In this document: piece after piece, positions 47,368-56,063 of the stretch
How the letters are laid out: every line of letters starts with the position of its first letter
How positions within the stretch are numbered: position 1 is the first letter of the stretch
NCBI RefSeq assembly: GCF_003148805.1
Contig: NZ_QGGX01000002.1
Coordinates: 1 to 64,000, forward strand
DNA: 64,000 nt
Origin: Aminobacter sp. AP02
GTDB taxonomy: Bacteria; Pseudomonadota; Alphaproteobacteria; Rhizobiales; Rhizobiaceae
Direction: 5' to 3'
The notes under the pieces: generated by a model
Databases searched by the model: none
What the model was told of the DNA's origin: nothing
What the model saw: only the letters and a program-made list of their open reading frames with translations
Program-made: the position numbers and the translations under genes

Positions 47368-48042
47368 TCAGGCCGAAGCCAGCCCGAAAGCCACGGCCGC
47401 TCCCACCAGCAGCATCGCTATCAGCCCCTGGAACAAGGTGACGACCACCTTGAGCGCCGCACGTGCCAGCGGCAGCTCCAGGTGCTTGGCAAACCAGCGC
47501 GTTTCCACCGTCACGTACCAGAGCGTGGCTAGGCCGAACAGCATGAGCCCCGACAGCAAGGTTGCGGGCCTGTCGATGCGCGTCAGCACGCCGCCGATGC
47601 TGGTGACCAGCGCGAAGGGGGCGGCGACATAGCACTGGCTGTAGAACGGCCGCTTCAAAGTCTTGCGGTCGATGCGGATGCCGCGATGGCGCAACAGCTT
47701 CAGCGCCATCAGCAGCGGGAAGATGCTGAAAGCCACGGCGCGAAACAGCAGCAGGTTGGAATCGCTCGCCAGGAACGACGGCGGTGCCCAAGGTATTTCC
47801 TGGCGCACCAGCGCCAGTTCGAAACCATGCGCGATCAGCAAGGTGATCAGCAAGAACAGCGGCGGGCTCAGCGTGTCGGCATATTGCTCGTGTAGATCGT
47901 CCGCCAATTCCACGTCGGCATAGCGCATCATCGCCTGGGGGTGGCGCAGCGTCCGCCACATGGTGATGGGGTAGAACAACAGCCACGAAGCCATCTCGTA
48001 GAGCAGCTCCTCGAGCGATTTCAGCAGTCGCATGAAATCCAT
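47368..48042 (-). CDS. Uncharacterised integral membrane protein
   Basis: 224 residues with five likely membrane segments: about 60-80 (PPLFLLITLLIAHGFELALV), 95-115 (LLLFRAVAFSIFPLLMALKL), 135-150 (CYVAAPFALVTSIGGVL), 160-178 and 195-222. The N-terminus (MRLLKSLEELLYEMASWLLF, then YPITMWRTLRHPQ) looks amphipathic and lies at the membrane surface. It resembles Yip1/permease-like small membrane proteins in general shape, but I cannot name a family. Same strand as the DUF2189 gene downstream, 96 bp apart. Confidence 0.65.
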   Translation of the reverse strand: MDFMRLLKSLEELLYEMASWLLFYPITMWRTLRHPQAMMRYADVELADDLHEQYADTLSPPLFLLITLLIAHGFELALVRQEIPWAPPSFLASDSNLLLFRAVAFSIFPLLMALKLLRHRGIRIDRKTLKRPFYSQCYVAAPFALVTSIGGVLTRIDRPATLLSGLMLFGLATLWYVTVETRWFAKHLELPLARAALKVVVTLFQGLIAMLLVGAAVAFGLASA

Positions 48043-48230
48043 GCGTCATCCCCTTAGGTTCCCCAGCGGCGCATCATGGCGGGGCCCATGCCGTCTGGAA
48101 AGAGCAGCCGTGCCGATCGTGCCTTTGTGCCAGGCACAGCCGATCTCGTGACAGCACGTTCACGGCGCCTGTCCGTCAGGCTATAGCAGGGCAAACCTCT
48201 CCCGTTGGATCTCGCCCAAGGATTCGCCTC

Positions 48231-49466
48231 ATGACCACCGACACCGTGCTCGACCGCTTCCTGCGCTATGTCGTCATCGACACCCAGTCGGACGCGAGCT
48301 CACCGACACAGCCCTCGACCGAAAAGCAGAAGAACCTCGGCCGCCTGCTGGTCGACGAGCTGTTGGCGATCGGCCTGACCGACGCCCATCTCGACGAGCA
48401 TGGCTATGTCTATGCCACGGTGCCCGCCAACACCGACAAGCAGGTGCCGGTCATCTGCTTTTGCTCGCACATGGACACAGCACCCGATTTCACCGGCACC
48501 AACGTCAAGCCGCAGCTCCTGCGCAACTATGCCGGCGGCGACATCCAGCTCAAGGGCGACCCGCAGCAGGTCATCCGCGTCACCGATCACCCCGAGCTGA
48601 AAAACCAGATCGGCAACGACATCGTCACCACCGACGGCACCACGCTGCTCGGCGCCGACGACAAGGCGGGCATCGCCGAGATCGTGACGGCGGCACAGTT
48701 CCTCATCGCCAATCCCGACATCAGGCACGGCACCATCAAGCTCCTGTTCACCGCCGACGAGGAGATCGGCCGCGGCGTCGACAAGGTCGACTTCAAGAAG
48801 CTCGGCGCCAAATTCGCCTACACCATGGATGGCGAAACCGCCGGCCATATCGAGGACGAGACCTTTTCCGCCGACGGCGTCGAGATCGCCATTTCGGGCG
48901 TCGCCATCCATCCCGGCTTCGCCAAGGGCCGCATGGAAAACGCCATCAAGATCGCCGGTGCCATCGTCGACCGGCTGCCGAAGGAGCTTGCGCCCGAAAC
49001 CACCGAGGGCCGCGAAGGCTTCGTCCACCCCACCGCTTTGTCGGGCTCGATGGAAAAGGCCGCGCTCAGCCTGATTGTCCGCGACTTCACCGACGAAGGC
49101 CTCGCCACCAAGGAAAAGATGCTCGAAGACATCGTCAAGGATGTCATGAAGGCCTATCCCGGCTCGACCTACCGCTTCGAGGTCAAGCAGCAGTACCGCA
49201 ACATGAAAAAGGTGCTCGACCGCCATCCCGAGATCGTCGAAAACGCGCTCGAAGCCGTCCGCCGCGCCGGCATGGCGCCTGTGCGCGGCAGCATCCGCGG
49301 CGGCACCGACGGCTCGCGCCTGTCCTTCATGGGCCTGCCCTGCCCCAACATCTTCGCCGGCGGCCACGCCTTCCACTCCCCCCTCGAATGGGTCAGCCGC
49401 CAGGACATGGAAAGAGCGGTGAAGACCATCGTGGAATTGGCGCGGGTTTGGGAGGAGAGGGCGTAA
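48231..49466 (+). CDS. pepT: Peptidase T (tripeptidase)
   Basis: 411 residues, as expected for PepT (about 408), a cytoplasmic dinuclear-zinc aminotripeptidase of the M20 family. Metal-site motifs: CFCSHMDTAPDFTGTNVKPQ (His and bridging region), LLGADDKAGIAEIVTAAQFL (Asp ligand), LLFTADEEIGRGVDKVDFKK (catalytic Glu pair), AYTMDGETAGHIEDETFSAD and the C-terminal FAGGHAFHSPLEWVS with the last His. RGSIRGGTDGSRLSFMGLPC is the substrate loop. Ends four bp from the convergent three-gene cassette. Confidence 0.96.
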   Translation: MTTDTVLDRFLRYVVIDTQSDASSPTQPSTEKQKNLGRLLVDELLAIGLTDAHLDEHGYVYATVPANTDKQVPVICFCSHMDTAPDFTGTNVKPQLLRNYAGGDIQLKGDPQQVIRVTDHPELKNQIGNDIVTTDGTTLLGADDKAGIAEIVTAAQFLIANPDIRHGTIKLLFTADEEIGRGVDKVDFKKLGAKFAYTMDGETAGHIEDETFSADGVEIAISGVAIHPGFAKGRMENAIKIAGAIVDRLPKELAPETTEGREGFVHPTALSGSMEKAALSLIVRDFTDEGLATKEKMLEDIVKDVMKAYPGSTYRFEVKQQYRNMKKVLDRHPEIVENALEAVRRAGMAPVRGSIRGGTDGSRLSFMGLPCPNIFAGGHAFHSPLEWVSRQDMERAVKTIVELARVWEERA

Positions 49467-49470
49467 GGGG

Positions 49471-51501
49471 TTAAGCGCTGACTGGCTTGATGACATAGCC
49501 CGAAAAGATCGTTTTCTTACATTTGATCCGGGACAGTATGTCCTTTAAGGTTTCGAGATCTTCGCTTGTGGAGACGATCACTTGCTGATCGCTGCGCTGA
49601 CTTGCAGCAGCTCGTTCTAACAGATGTCCAAAACTAATCTTCGACGAGGACTGCTGACGCGGCTCGTCAAGCAGCAACATGCCGGGATGATGCGTTGGAT
49701 GTTGATGGCCAAGCTCTAGAAGTCCGAGCTGGTAGGCCCACTTTAGGCGGATCGCGTCGCTCGCGGACGTCTCGAATCCGATCTCGTAGCCTTCCTTTTG
49801 CGGTCGGTACGTGTCCTCGTCGATCGTCAATTCATCGGGGTCGAAGGTCGAGAAACCAAACGCGCGTGCCTGCTGACGCAACAATGTTGTCAAGGTGTCG
49901 AACTTAGCCCGATCGAGCGGACTCATCTTATCTGCCGGCAGGTCCGCACGGGCTTGTAGTAAATTCGAGAACGTTGCCGCGAGGGTCTGCATTCGCTCAA
50001 CGGTGTCGTCAAACATCGATTGGATCGATTCCAGCTCACGAATGCGAGCTTCGGCACGCACCCGCTCCTCAATGGCAACAGCGGAGGGATTGCCCGTGGG
50101 CGCAATGAGATCTGCACGGATTGTCCGGATTTGACTATAGTATTCGTTGAGCTCGCGATCGGCTTGCGCAGCTCGCACCTCAAGCTTCCTCTGCTCGTCC
50201 TGCTCACGTTTCAGGATGTCCTGGAACATCTTCAACTGAGAGCGAAGGTATTCAATGTTGTCTTCGATCGGCATCACTGCCGTCAGCACCTCCTGCGACA
50301 GGAGCGAGTCGACCAAGGCCTGCTCGCATGTGGGGCATTGGTCCGGCGTAAGAGCTCCCACGCTGCCAGAATAGCGTTGGAGCTTCTGGACGTCCTGATT
50401 CTTCTGCATGTCGTCGGTCAACGACTTAATGCGCCGTTCCAGAGACGCGACGTCGGCCTCCTTCAATTGCTTAGCCATGTAAGCCTCGATGCGTAGCCGA
50501 TTGGCTGCCTCGACTTCCTTATTCAGCGATTCGAGTTGGCGCACGAGGTGGTCCGCTGAGGCCCCTACCGCCGGCACGGCGATGGCATTGAGTTCGGCCA
50601 CCCGAGTGCGAAGCTGGGTCAACAGACCTCTTAGCGTGACCCACTCTGCTTTCTCGGCAATCAGGACGTGGCCTCTGGCGAGTTCATCGAGCACAACGGT
50701 CGGTCGTTGTGGCAGCGCTTCCGTCTTGCCGCCGCTGCGTCGCGCGTAGCGATCCATTTCGTCCCAAAGATTCCCCCAATCCCTGGCGTTCTGATCAAAC
50801 TGTTCCTGCAGGCGTTGCCGCTCCAGTTCGAGCTTATGAATATCGAGATCCATGATGAACTCGACCGCTCGTTTCTGAACCTCTCGGATCCTCAAGTAAG
50901 TGGGTATGGCCGCCGGGATCGCCGACCACCCAGCCTTCTGCTCGACCCAGAACAGTGGGAAGATGGTCTCCAGGTAGAGCTTACCATCCGGGGCGTCGTA
51001 GCGCCGAACCGTCGGCAACTTCCAACCCAAGAAATCCTCGAGAAAACGGTGGAAGCCATCTTCGCGCTGCGCGGCTCCCCCATCGAAGACGAAGAAGTTT
51101 CGACTTTCTGGACGAGCCTCAGGATTGGTCAGCGTCGCCCCGAAATCGACCGTGATCAGGCGGTTGTCGACATTGGTCCTTTTGATTGGCCGATGCACCG
51201 TCACAACGTGGCCAGCGCCGTTCTCAATCTCTAGCGACACGGCCGATTCTAGGACCGTCTCCGAGGTCTCATCGTCGTTCTTCAAGAAAGACGTCATGGC
51301 GTGCGGCAACGGCACCTCTCGCCGAGGGCTGAGCATCTTTTCCATGCCTAGGGCGTAAAGCATTCCCTGCATGCAGGTTGACTTGCCCTTTGTGTTGTCC
51401 GCCCAGATCACGTTCAACCCAGGCGCGAATGGAATGTCCGCCCCATAGGGGCCAGCGGAGGTCACCGCGCGCATGCGTAAATGCCGAAGGCGAAGCGTCA
51501 C
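49471..51501 (-). CDS. Rad50/SMC-like ATPase with zinc hook, ABC three-component system
   Basis: 676 residues from the GTG at 51501 (GGAGGA eight bases upstream; GTGA overlap with the preceding stop codon). N-terminal ABC half with Walker A ADNTKGKST (34-42; first Gly replaced by Ala); a long coiled-coil arm from about 215 to 510 with the zinc-hook DQCPTCEQAL (CxxC at 389-392) at its tip; C-terminal ABC half with a signature-like ETSASDAIRLKWAYQ (about 576-590) and Walker B GMLLLDEPRQQ (607-617). This is the ABC ATPase of the predicted defence systems called ABC three-component (ABC-3C). It likely senses DNA or nucleoprotein and controls the nuclease-like protein encoded first. Confidence 0.82.
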   Translation of the reverse strand: MTLRLRHLRMRAVTSAGPYGADIPFAPGLNVIWADNTKGKSTCMQGMLYALGMEKMLSPRREVPLPHAMTSFLKNDDETSETVLESAVSLEIENGAGHVVTVHRPIKRTNVDNRLITVDFGATLTNPEARPESRNFFVFDGGAAQREDGFHRFLEDFLGWKLPTVRRYDAPDGKLYLETIFPLFWVEQKAGWSAIPAAIPTYLRIREVQKRAVEFIMDLDIHKLELERQRLQEQFDQNARDWGNLWDEMDRYARRSGGKTEALPQRPTVVLDELARGHVLIAEKAEWVTLRGLLTQLRTRVAELNAIAVPAVGASADHLVRQLESLNKEVEAANRLRIEAYMAKQLKEADVASLERRIKSLTDDMQKNQDVQKLQRYSGSVGALTPDQCPTCEQALVDSLLSQEVLTAVMPIEDNIEYLRSQLKMFQDILKREQDEQRKLEVRAAQADRELNEYYSQIRTIRADLIAPTGNPSAVAIEERVRAEARIRELESIQSMFDDTVERMQTLAATFSNLLQARADLPADKMSPLDRAKFDTLTTLLRQQARAFGFSTFDPDELTIDEDTYRPQKEGYEIGFETSASDAIRLKWAYQLGLLELGHQHPTHHPGMLLLDEPRQQSSSKISFGHLLERAAASQRSDQQVIVSTSEDLETLKDILSRIKCKKTIFSGYVIKPVSA

Positions 51502-51986
51502 AGAAGGTCCTCCATTCGCCAAATTTTTGTCAGCTGAGCCTCTGTCAACTTCCTTGCCACTTCGGCCAGAAAAGTCCGCTCCTCCAAAAAGATGTCTTTG
51601 TTGGCATCGATCTCGGCGGCCACCTCGCGCCCTTTGTCCGTGAGCGCTACCGATTTACCCTTGGTCACGTCTACGAGGCCCAGTCCGTGGGCTAAGGCAA
51701 CCGCACGATTGAGCCACGGCTCGACTCGTACTGAAATTTCCGATGTGCGAAGATCTCCCTTGAACATCGCGCGCACATCGTCTCGTCCTTCCCGAATTCG
51801 GACAGCATGGGCCAAGAACTGTAGCTTCGGAAAACTGCCCTTCTTGCCGTGGCTGTAGAACAGACTGAGCAGTAGGATGCCGATCCCCCACGACATCCGC
51901 AGGTCACCGGCAACGGGTTCAGGGCGAGCGGTGAAGGAGAACGCTGCACCTTGGATCGCCTGCCTAAATGAAATGTCAGACCGCAT
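51498..51986 (-). CDS. ABC-3C middle component-like small protein
   Basis: 162 residues. The sequence is winged-helix-like in its second half: VEPWLNRAVALAHGLGLVDV, TKGKSVALTDKGREVAAEID, followed by a helical end EERTFLAEVARKLTEAQLTK. The N-terminus carries a hydrophobic patch MSWGIGILLLSLFYSHG that probably packs in the core. Size and position between nuclease-like and ATPase genes match the middle component of ABC three-component systems, thought to bridge effector and ATPase. The ATG overlaps the upstream gene's end by 11 bp and its TGA overlaps the ATPase GTG, so all three are translationally coupled. Confidence 0.72.
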   Translation of the reverse strand: MRSDISFRQAIQGAAFSFTARPEPVAGDLRMSWGIGILLLSLFYSHGKKGSFPKLQFLAHAVRIREGRDDVRAMFKGDLRTSEISVRVEPWLNRAVALAHGLGLVDVTKGKSVALTDKGREVAAEIDANKDIFLEERTFLAEVARKLTEAQLTKIWRMEDLL

Positions 51987-52896
51987 CGCTTGAGAAATCC
52001 AGCGGGCAGCGCATGATCCAGTCGGAGACGGCGCCGAGAGCGATATCTTCGGCGTTGGCATGTGAGAGCGTCGGTGCAGCTTCCTTGATCACGCTGATCA
52101 ACGTGTCGAGTTCTGTATTGAGAATATTACTTGGCGCTGGCCCTCCTTGCGGACCCACATAGGTCAAACGACGCGTTCGACTTGCGACTGCAGCCGCCAC
52201 TTTCTCATGCAGATCTGGCGCACTTGTCCGAAGAGCGTCGATCAACGCGTTGCCCTTCAAGAATAACTCTACACCATCATTCACGGCGGCCTGCACATCG
52301 TTCGGACCCGTGCGTTTGGCGAGTTTCTTTGTAGCGTTGGCCAGGAGGTTGGGCGAGCCGGCTTGCCAAGCATCCAACTCCTCCTGTGTTGGGGGTTGGA
52401 TGTTGAGCGATACGTTGGTTAGCTTCGCCATGGCTGCGGACAAGGCCGCACCCGGGAACGAGTTCTGATCATGGATGCAGACCTCAAATCGATTGTCCAA
52501 ATGGGCCATGTCCTTGGCGCGCAGATCGGTGGTCTTTTTGGCGCAATGAAGGTTCACGTCCTTGCTGTCGTGAACCGGCGTAAGCAGAATCCATTTTCTC
52601 ACGGGTGTTCCGAGGAAGAGCTTGGAAACCTCGGTAGCTCCATCGACCATCTTTTTCAGATCAGTAGTGATCTTGGATTTTTGGCGGTTCGCGCGCGTCA
52701 GAATGTCGACCGGCTCTTCCACGGCAAAGCACTGATAAATAACCGCCTCGTTCGTGCAGTAGAAATCGATGCCAAAGTCGCCCTTATGAGTGGCCGGGAC
52801 CTTATGGACGTCAAGTGTGCCATGCCGCACTTGCAACAGACTTAGAGAAAACATCTCCCAATCATCGGGATTCCACTGATGTACGACATTAACCAC
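51976..52896 (-). CDS. ABC-3C effector, predicted restriction-endonuclease-fold protein
   Basis: 306 residues from the GTG at 52896 (the natural N-terminus VVHQWNPDDWEMF). Residues about 10-110 look like a PD-(D/E)xK nuclease core: helix Glu14 in DDWEMFSLSLLQ, then HKGDFGIDFYC with Asp44, then VIYQCFAVEE with Gln55. The expected QxK lysine is Phe57; Lys73/75 in RQKSKITTDL on the next helix may replace it. The remainder is helical with a C-terminal ABC-3C-type segment (SHANAEDIALGAVSDWIMRC). Likely the DNA-cutting or toxic effector, transcribed first. Looks less GC-rich than flanking genes. Confidence 0.68.
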   Translation of the reverse strand: MVNVVHQWNPDDWEMFSLSLLQVRHGTLDVHKVPATHKGDFGIDFYCTNEAVIYQCFAVEEPVDILTRANRQKSKITTDLKKMVDGATEVSKLFLGTPVRKWILLTPVHDSKDVNLHCAKKTTDLRAKDMAHLDNRFEVCIHDQNSFPGAALSAAMAKLTNVSLNIQPPTQEELDAWQAGSPNLLANATKKLAKRTGPNDVQAAVNDGVELFLKGNALIDALRTSAPDLHEKVAAAVASRTRRLTYVGPQGGPAPSNILNTELDTLISVIKEAAPTLSHANAEDIALGAVSDWIMRCPLDFSSDAV

Positions 52897-53470
52897 CTAC
52901 GCGCCCCCCAAAGCGAAGCAGCTACTTATGCACGTTCGCAGCCTCGTCTCAACCTACCCGTTCATATGAGTCTGATTGGGCCAGGGTAGAATTTGACAAC
53001 TGGCAAGCAGCCTTCCGTCAAGCGAACGCTCCAGACGCCAACTACGTAGCCGTAGTGAACAAATTTTTGGCCTCCTTCTCCCCAACCCCTTGTTCCCGCT
53101 CACCTTTCAAAAAAACTTTCGCCAAATTTATCCACGCCCCCCAAAAGCCGGCTTAACATCAGCCCATCTCCCTCAAGGGAAACCTGGTGCGCACCGGGTA
53201 TCAGGTGAGGGGGACGGTGTCTTGGCCGGCGGCGCTGACGGTGGCGTTGCTGGGTGATGAGCCCCCAGGCCAAGGCCCTGCCAGCCGTTACGCGAAAATG
53301 CGTTGAACGGCACGAGGGTGGGGCAAGAGCACCGGCGGACGCATGGTGGCGTGCCGCATTCAGAATACTGAAGAAGGCGCGCCCCATGCGTCGGCTTCCC
53401 TGACAAATCCGGCTGGTTCGCCAGGCCGGCGGTTTTCGTGCACGCTCCCTCAAGCAAAAAGGTGTTTGAC
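52897..53470. other. 574-bp region with probable gene remnants, no intact gene
   Basis: This holds the promoter of the three-gene cassette (minus strand) and no supported gene. On the plus strand a frame without a start codon runs to TAA at 53154-53156 and reads SYESDWARVEFDNWQAAFRQ, then ANAPDANYVAVVNKFLASFS, which has protein-like composition and may be the C-terminal end of a decayed gene. 53160-53470 is GC-rich again, with no convincing frame. No tRNA, integrase or flanking repeat marks the boundary. Confidence 0.4.
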
Positions 53471-53751
53471 ATGAAACGACCAAGGCGAATGGACGACCGC
53501 AAAAATGTAGTCGACGAGCGGCTGCCTTATACTGTGCGCAAGGTGGCCGGGCTTGCCGTGCGCATCGCCGCCACCCGCGACGGGGCGGCACAGCGCTGCG
53601 CGCCTGCCGCAAGGACCAATGCTGCCGCGCCGACCTCTACGGCGCCGAAGGCGCCCGCTGCACCGGCCGCCCCTCGGTCAAGGCAGCGTCCGAAGTCGAA
53701 GCGATGATGACCTTCCTCGCCGCCCTGTCGATGGGGGCCGTGGAGGTTTAG
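53471..53751 (+). pseudogene. Frameshifted small Cys-containing protein gene
   Basis: The frame from ATG 53471 encodes MKRPRRMDDRKNVVDERLPY, TVRKVAGLAVRIAATRDGAA and then loses sense. Near 53592 a shift of one base to the next frame continues as ALRACRKDQCCRADLYGAEG, ARCTGRPSVKAASEVEAMMT, FLAALSMGAVEV and a TAG at 53751. The two halves join into a coherent protein of about 93 residues with a CRK..CC...C cluster, possibly metal-binding. The break lies in a GC-rich run (GGGGCGGCACAGCGC), so it could be a true lesion or a sequencing error. I do not know the family's function. Confidence 0.6.
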
Positions 53752-53762
53752 GTGCGGGCGGG

Positions 53763-53878
53763 CCCCTCATCCCCCTGCCGGGACCTTCTCCCCGCAGGCG
53801 GGGCGAAGGAGGCTGGCCGCAACGCTGACGTCCCCCTCTCCCAGTCATTCACGGGGAGAGGGTAAGGGGGAGGGGCAA
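53763..53878. repeat. Pair of type A palindromes
   Basis: 53763-53812 (CCCTCATCCCCCTGCCGGGA, then CCTTCTCCCCG...CGGGGCGAAGG) and 53831-53878 (CCCTCTCCC...ACGGGGAGAGGGT, then AAGGGGGAGGGGC). Together they match the 9238-9392 pair in the opposite orientation, including short bridging sequence GCAACGCTGACGT, so the pair behaves as one composite element. Confidence 0.75.
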
Positions 53879-53896
53879 GATCGACTGGAAACGACC

Positions 53897-55066
53897 CTAG
53901 ATCACATTCAATTCCCGAAACGCCCGGCCTTCGGCAATGCGCTGGTAGCCGAAGGCGGAGCAGTCGATGGTCCGGTAGCCGCCATGCACGATAAGCTCGG
54001 CCAGCGCCTTGCCCACCGCCGGCGCCTGCTGCAGGCCATGGCCGGAAAAGCCGTTGGCGAAGATGAAGTTTTCAACCTCGGGATGCGGGCCGATGACGGC
54101 GTTCTGGTCGAGCGCGTTGTAATCGTAATGCCCGACCCAGGCCTGCGTCGCCTTGATCGCCTCGAAGGCCGGCACGCGCGTTGCCAGAGCCGGCCAGATC
54201 ACCTCCTCGAACAGCGACCAGTCGGGGTTGAAATCCTGGGGATCGGCGGCCTGTTCGCCGTCCTCGCTCTCGGCGCCGCCGGTGATGTAGACCGAACCCT
54301 CGGGCCGGACATAGACGCCGGAGGGGTCGACCATCAGCGGCATGTCGGCGAATTTGTCGCGCGCCTCGAAGACAAAGACGTTGCGCTTGCGTGGCTCGAC
54401 CGGCAGCGCGATGCCGGCCATGGCGGACACCTTGCCGGCGTTCGGCCCGGCCGCGTTGAACACCGTGCCGGCCTCCAGCCGCTCGCCATTGGCAAGCGTG
54501 ACGGCGGTGACGCGGTCGCCCTCACGCTCGATGCCGGCCACTTCGGCGGTGATCAGGTCGACGTTTTTGGTCTTGAGCGCCTTGCGGAACAGGCCAAGCA
54601 TGGCATGCGCGTCGAACCAGCCTTCGCCGGTGCGGCCGTAGGCGCCGGCGGAAATGCCCTCGGTCGAGATCCAGGAAAAGCGCTTTTGCAGCTGCTCGGC
54701 GTCCTCAAGCACGATGTCGGCGCCCTCGGCCATCTGTGCCTCGTGATTGGCCTTGAGGATGGGGAAACCGTTGTCGCCGGCAAGAATCAGATAGCCGCCC
54801 TCGCGGAAGCCGATGTCGGCGTCGGGGCCGAACTCGTCCTTGAGGCGCCGGAACAGGCCAAGCGTGAATTGCGACAGGCGGATGTTTTCGGGGATCGAGA
54901 ATTGCTGGCGGATCGAGGCACAGGACAGCGTGGTCGCCGCATGGGCGAATTGCGGGTCGCGCTCGATCAGCGCGATCGAGCCGGTGAAACCCTCCTCGCG
55001 CAGATAATAGGCGATCGAGCTGCCGACGATCGCGCCGCCTGTGATGACCACGTCGTAGCGTGCCAT
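53897..55066 (-). CDS. FAD-dependent oxidoreductase of the DAO family
   Basis: 389 residues of the glycine/D-amino-acid oxidase (DAO) family. The FAD-binding Rossmann motif is VVITGGAIVGSSIAYYLREE (GGxxxGxS variant) near the N-terminus; GRTGEGWFDAHAMLGLFRKA and FNAAGPNAGKVSAMAGIALP are typical mid segments; the C-terminal FAD segment is FANGFSGHGLQQAPAVGKAL. Relatives oxidise sarcosine, dimethylglycine, opines or similar amines; the substrate is not clear. Start at MARYDVVI. Divergent from the CoA-ester lyase gene, 97 bp apart, so they may share regulation. Confidence 0.88.
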   Translation of the reverse strand: MARYDVVITGGAIVGSSIAYYLREEGFTGSIALIERDPQFAHAATTLSCASIRQQFSIPENIRLSQFTLGLFRRLKDEFGPDADIGFREGGYLILAGDNGFPILKANHEAQMAEGADIVLEDAEQLQKRFSWISTEGISAGAYGRTGEGWFDAHAMLGLFRKALKTKNVDLITAEVAGIEREGDRVTAVTLANGERLEAGTVFNAAGPNAGKVSAMAGIALPVEPRKRNVFVFEARDKFADMPLMVDPSGVYVRPEGSVYITGGAESEDGEQAADPQDFNPDWSLFEEVIWPALATRVPAFEAIKATQAWVGHYDYNALDQNAVIGPHPEVENFIFANGFSGHGLQQAPAVGKALAELIVHGGYRTIDCSAFGYQRIAEGRAFRELNVI

Positions 55067-55163
55067 GGAGTGTTCCCGTTGGTTGATGATGGAGGACAAA
55101 AGCAGTTACGCCACCACCCCGCAAGACCTTGCAAGGGCCAGCATTGCCGGGCAAGAAGACCAG

Positions 55164-56063
55164 ATGTCACATTCTGTCTCGCGCCCGCGCCGTTCGGTGC
55201 TTTATGTGCCCGCCACCAACGAAAAGGCGCTGGCCAAGCTCGCCTCGCTTGCCTGCGACGCCGTCATCCTCGACCTCGAAGACGCGGTGCTGCCGCAGGA
55301 GAAGGTTGCGGCGCGCCAAAGGCTCGGCCAGTTCCTGACGCAGCGCCCGGCCAGCAAACGCGAATACATCGTGCGCATCAATGCGCTGTCGAGCGAGTGG
55401 GGCGCCGACGACCTTGCGGCCGCGAGTGCATGGAATGTCGATGGTGTGCTGTTGCCCAAGGTCGCCACGCCGCGCGACATATTGGAGGCCGGCGACGTGC
55501 TCGACGACAATGACGCGCCCGACGAGATGAAGCTGTGGGCGATGGTCGAGACGCCGCGCGCGCTGATCAATATCGGTGCCATCGCCGAGCTCGGCCGCGA
55601 CCCGGCCTCGCGGCTCGCTTGCCTGGTTGCCGGCACCAACGACATCGTCAAGGAAACCGGCGTGCTGATGACGCCCGACCGGCGCTATCTGATGCCCTGG
55701 TTGATGCAGATGGTGCTCGCCGCGCGTGCCGGCGGGCTCGACATGCTCGACGGCGTGTCCAACGATTTCCGCGATCTCGACGCTTTCGTCAGCGACTGCG
55801 CCGAGGCGTCCGCCATGGGTTTCGACGGCAAGACCGTCATCCATCCCGCCCAGATCGAAGGCGCCAACGCGGCGTTTTCGCCGTCCGTGGAAGCGCTTGC
55901 CGAGGCGCGTGCCGTGGCCGACGCCTTCGCGCTTCCCGAAAACGCCTCGCGCGGTGTAATCTCGCTCGGTGGCAAGATGGTCGAGCGGCTGCATCTGGTC
56001 CAGGCCGAGAAGGTGCTGGCGAGGGCCGCGATGATCGCTGAGATGACGGGAGACGAAAAATGA
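55164..56063 (+). CDS. CoA-ester lyase, CitE/HpcH-HpaI family
   Basis: 299-residue TIM-barrel lyase. PRRSVLYVPATNEKALAKLA, the Asp/Glu metal and CoA region AVILDLEDAVLPQEKVAARQ, IVRINALSSEWGADDLAAAS, the active-site Glu in WAMVETPRALINIGAIAE and GFDGKTVIHPAQIEGANAAF are hallmarks of the citrate lyase beta/malyl-CoA lyase group. Likely substrates are malyl-CoA, beta-methylmalyl-CoA or citramalyl-CoA. Start at MSHSVSRP; the frame is open 33 codons upstream, across the divergent promoter region. A DUF1737 gene overlaps its stop codon. Confidence 0.9.
   Translation: MSHSVSRPRRSVLYVPATNEKALAKLASLACDAVILDLEDAVLPQEKVAARQRLGQFLTQRPASKREYIVRINALSSEWGADDLAAASAWNVDGVLLPKVATPRDILEAGDVLDDNDAPDEMKLWAMVETPRALINIGAIAELGRDPASRLACLVAGTNDIVKETGVLMTPDRRYLMPWLMQMVLAARAGGLDMLDGVSNDFRDLDAFVSDCAEASAMGFDGKTVIHPAQIEGANAAFSPSVEALAEARAVADAFALPENASRGVISLGGKMVERLHLVQAEKVLARAAMIAEMTGDEK

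Noticed and set aside
49471-51501. SbcC/RecN-type housekeeping repair ATPase
   Set aside because: There is no SbcD-like nuclease partner, the protein is shorter than SbcC, and it is coupled to a small protein and a nuclease-like protein as in ABC-3C systems.
53160-53470. A gene in the GC-rich stretch before the frameshifted gene
   Set aside because: Frames are open on both strands but have no ribosome binding site, motif or coherent composition.
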